Positions 60,331-64,000 of a stretch of 64,000 bases of DNA are shown here, one piece after another (the stretch's first letter is position 1; the number at the start of each line of letters is the position of its first letter). The notes below the pieces were generated by a model. That model searched no databases, was not told the origin of the DNA, and saw only the letters and a program-made list of their open reading frames with translations. The stretch covers positions 85,152,087 to 85,216,086 of the forward strand of contig JARCOQ010000002.1 in the NCBI GenBank assembly GCA_029207755.1. The letters are read 5' to 3'. Made by a program: the position numbers and the translations under genes. The stretch comes from Chamaea fasciata (taxonomy: Eukaryota; Chordata; Aves; Passeriformes; Sylviidae).

Positions 60331-63208
60331 GACACGTGTAGCGACAGCTAAAACGTAAGGTGGATAAAATCTTGTTAAGTAATGCTACAACTTCCTTGCA
60401 GAATTGATCTGCTGCTTGAGAAACTGCAGGTGCAGATGAAAATATTGAATATTCTCATGAAGTAAGATGAAAAAGGCAAAAGGTTAAGTTACATTAGCTG
60501 TGTTACCTGTTAGGTTATTTTTACAGCCTTACCTGTAAAAAACCCATTGCAAGTTTTTACTTGTTCCTGGCTTCATTGTCCTCCCCCGTTCTTACTGTTT
60601 CTAGGGAGGCTAAATCTAGAATGTTTTTAATTAGAAGCAAAGTATGCAACCAGGGCCTCAAATCTAATCATTACTCAGAGATCTCAATATCCATTTCTCT
60701 TATAAAACCTGGCTCTTGTATCCACATTGTTGGCATAGTAGTGTGTTTTGCCAATATCCATTTTGTCGTAGGTCTGGACAGTGTTGACTCCTGCATTATA
60801 GCTTGGGAGCCCACCTGGAATGAGGGTGAAAGAAACACGTGAACAAAGCTGCTACTTCATCAGTAAATAATACCTCAGAGTTACCAGGATAGGCAACCAG
60901 GATAGGTTGCTTTTTGTAGGTGGATATAGAACCACAAAACAAATGGAATGGAGAGAGGAGGGGGAGAACCCACCTTTGCTCCTTGCAGCTGACAAATGTC
61001 ATGGTATTTGCCACGCTTCAAAGAAAAACCTGTCAGAAAGCTAACCAAATCTTGTTACTCTGTTCCTTTTAGTGCATACTAAGGAATATTCCGCATGAAC
61101 GTAGGGACTGGGATGTGTTTAGCTTTCTGCAGTGCTTACAGCATTATCACGCTTGACTTTATACATGTGAAGGGTTTCAAAGCTGACAAAACTCAACCTC
61201 TGAGGTGTTACTCCTTTGTCCAAGCTGGGGACTTTTTCTGGATTTATCATCCTGTATAAAATCTCTGTGCCTTGTGCTAAGTGCTCTTCAGTGTCCCATG
61301 GCGCACCAGCACGGCTACTTGTTAGCAGTACTTACGGTACTGTTAGCCAGCCTGAAAGTGAGACAGCAACATCACCACACCAGAACTATTATCCACTATT
61401 TATCCAGAGCTCTTTGTTGCTTACAGGCTGCCTGTGTTCATTTTGGTCCTTAATCTCAGGATTTACCTCTTTTGTGACTGTATGGAGAGGACAGAAGCAC
61501 TTCTCATGGCGCAGGCAAGGCCAGCAGATGTGTGAAGGGCAGACATTTGGGCACTGAAGAGGAATGCCAGCCCTACCTCCTTGTCTGTCAGAACCTTAAA
61601 AAAAAAGCACAGCTGCTGTTGTAAAGGTGACAGTGTGCAGAAAGCAGGATTACTGCTGCTTCACAGTGTTTCCAGGTACAAGGTGAGTGGTCCTGTTCTC
61701 CCCAGCTGAGTCAAGGGTGGGAAAATCCATTTCCTGTAGGGATTTCCCCTTAATCCATGAGGTAAAGCTCAAGTCTGAGAGGGCTAGAGCTGTTACAAAG
61801 GCAGATCCCATGCATGCAGCAAATGTTTAGGGATTTTACAGATAAGGATACAACTTGGCAAACAAGTTAGGTACAAATGTAGGCATGAATAATGAAGCGA
61901 GATTCCCCACTAACTAGGCCCCTGTGGTGCATAAAGTGTAATTAACCTGATGGTACGTAGCTGCAGCCTACAGCGTGCTCAGTTTAAAAAGGTGCTTTTT
62001 GAAACAAGACTTCTTATCTAGGTGTGAAATAGGAACAATTAATCTCCTCAAGCCCAAGGGAGTGCTGGGAAGCAATCATCAGTTTCACAGTGTAAAAGCA
62101 GTCTGCTCATGCAGACTGCAGATACCCACCCAAGTCCTTCCCTGGTGCTGGGAGCTGACAGCCTGGTCAGCATTGGCTTTAGCCTGATTGGCACTGGCCT
62201 TAGCTTGGCCAAAGAGTTGGCTGAAAAGGTTTGGGGGGTTGCCTTTAAACAGGGCCCTTGCCACTCTTCTGACTGCTTCAAAAGAAGGGTAAGATTTGTG
62301 TTTTTAAGAAGGTTGACCATACCTGTATTAGGCCAAATGCATTCCCATGGTCACCCAGGCTATCCTTCAGCACTGTCCCAGCATGTAACTCTTAAAGGTA
62401 ATACCAGCAATCAATCACAGCTGGAGCAAGACCCTCACCATTGCCAGCTCTTGCCATCTTAGCATGGTATTTCTCCATGTTCTTCTGCTGTCTTCTCTGA
62501 TGCAGGAACAATATGACATGCATGACTTTGCCTTTCATTTTTAGAATCCAAACCTAGTTTTTCTAAAGGTCATTATGGCTGAGCTGACATTTTGAATCCT
62601 TCTGAATCTGTTTAGAGTGAAACAAAGATAGAACTGACTAATTTTACTGAAGGGTGCCTTAGAAATCAATACATAGATGATATAAAAGACTTTTTTCTTC
62701 ACATTCAGAGGGCAGTTATCTAGCATGCAGATTGAGAGTGAGGTGAGTCTTGTTTTAAATCTAAGTCTTTGAATGGATTAGTCCCAGATTTAGTCCCTTT
62801 TAATGAAGGACTATAGTGGAGAAGTGTTCGGAAGTTCGAGTTTTGAGGGAAACTCTCAACTGAGAGAGAAAAGTAGGTTCAGGGGTTGGATGCACCCAGC
62901 ATACTTCCATTTTTTCTGTGATGGTCTTATGTGTCATCTCAAAGGCAACTCTATTCCCACCATAAACTTATGTACCCAAGTAGGAGCTTTGTTGATTGTG
63001 AAAAAATCTGCTTGCTTGGCAATAACTGGCAATCAGAGACCAGGATCCATAATAGGGATGAGCTTGTGCATGGGTGTAAGGGGAGAATGTACAACTGAGT
63101 TAGTGCCTACCTACACAGCTCAGACCGTCTGGTTTCACAGTTGCCTCCAAAGCTCCAGTTGTGTCAACATTCAGTATATTCCCATAACGCTCTGAACAGC
63201 GTAAGAGC

Positions 63209-63238
63209 CTGTGCTGGTTTCAGCTGAAACCAGCACAG
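63209..63238. repeat. Perfect 30-bp palindrome
   Basis: The arm CTGTGCTGGTTTCAG is followed without a spacer by its exact reverse complement. It could form a cruciform. No element boundaries or gene are seen next to it. Confidence 0.95.
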
Positions 63239-64000
63239 AGCAGTATTTACAACCAGATGTCAGGCCAATGCAATGTGTGACTCATGCTATTAAAATGCTT
63301 TCAGATCCGTGACTGAAACCCATGGCATCCTTTTGATCCTAGTGCAGGTGTTTGTGCTAGCAGATGCAGTCATGGGATGTACAGCCTGCTCTGGAGGGGA
63401 TTACCTCTTGGTCATGCTAGCTCACGTGTACCTTGTGAGCTGAATTGGTACTTTGTGCCCAGTTTATCTCCCCTAATTACCTAAAATTTAGCTGTCTTAA
63501 TCTAAGCTTGTGATTTGGGCTGCCTGCATGGTCAGTGGAGCAAGGCATCTCAAAAAGGCAGGTTTTCTATTCCAAATTTTTAAAAAAAGTAAAGAAAAAA
63601 ATATGAGAGTCAATTGAAATTCTACACTATTTACTGGCTCCAACTTGCTTTTCCATAGCTACAAATCAAAGATAAACATCCCTCAATTACACCTATTACA
63701 ATTTATCTGACTTGCAGATTGTTTGACTTGCAGTTTATTTGCATTTATCTGTTGTCTTAACACACCATTGCAGGAGGGAAAACACACAAACATCAACTGA
63801 GAGGAGCAATGCTAACACCTAATGGGAAACAGACTTTGGTACAGTGAATCATTTACAAGAATATTAGACAAAGATCACAGACCTGACATGTTTGCTGCAG
63901 GATGTCTCCCCACATTCTCAATGCACTTCCTGGAGACAAATGGGCTTTCTATCTGCTGGCAGTGTTCTGGAACAGCTGGCTCAGTGCACTTCCCACCCCC

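Larger units (their letters stand above)
57984..64000. other. Downstream of MRPL30: no gene recognised
   Basis: The region holds one CR1 fragment, the palindrome at 63.2 kb and scattered short frames. In human LYG2/LYG1 follow MRPL30. I looked for goose-type lysozyme signatures (CYG, GIISRESH, GLMQVD, AYNAG) in the translated frames and found none, so any such gene lies beyond the window. Confidence 0.5.

Noticed and set aside
57984..64000. Goose-type lysozyme gene LYG2 expected after MRPL30
   Set aside because: None of its signature segments appears in the frames of this stretch.

Overview
The window is nuclear DNA from a bird, probably a songbird. It has AT-rich introns, three CpG-island promoters, many truncated CR1 LINE copies and a short retroposon with a tRNA-Ile-like head fused to a CR1-like tail. 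As I recall, that last architecture is the TguSINE1 type found in passerines. There is no bacterial or viral gene content.

The gene order matches the human 2q11 block as I remember it: CRACDL - TSGA10 - C2orf15 - LIPT1 - MITD1 - MRPL30. Three complete protein-coding genes sit at the right. LIPT1 (+, one coding exon, 48850-49968) makes the mitochondrial lipoyltransferase. MITD1 (-, seven coding exons, 53096-55617) makes a cytokinesis/ESCRT-III partner. MRPL30 (+, five coding exons, 55782-57948) makes mitochondrial ribosomal protein uL30m. MITD1 and MRPL30 are head to head, with 164 bp between their start codons. LIPT1 shares a CpG-island promoter with the minus-strand TSGA10 locus. A likely terminal coding exon of a small plus-strand gene, possibly C2orf15, lies at 45.03-45.30 kb with a polyadenylation signal just downstream.

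The main discovery is that TSGA10 is dead here. Eleven exon-like blocks on the minus strand between 42.85 and 30.46 kb align, in order and with introns, to the coiled-coil protein TSGA10. They carry at least five in-frame stop codons, a one-base insertion, further frameshifts, a lost splice donor and missing exons. Other blocks remain fully open with good splice sites. This looks like a fairly recent unitary pseudogene of a sperm/centrosome gene whose promoter survives because LIPT1 uses it.

The left third (1-20.4 kb) has no recognisable exon. A CpG island at 20.45-21.02 kb has a strong minus-strand splice donor, so the left part may be the first intron of a leftward gene (CRACDL by synteny; not proven). 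The stretches 21-30.4 kb and 58-64 kb are intergenic or intronic DNA with a few CR1 relics and simple repeats.
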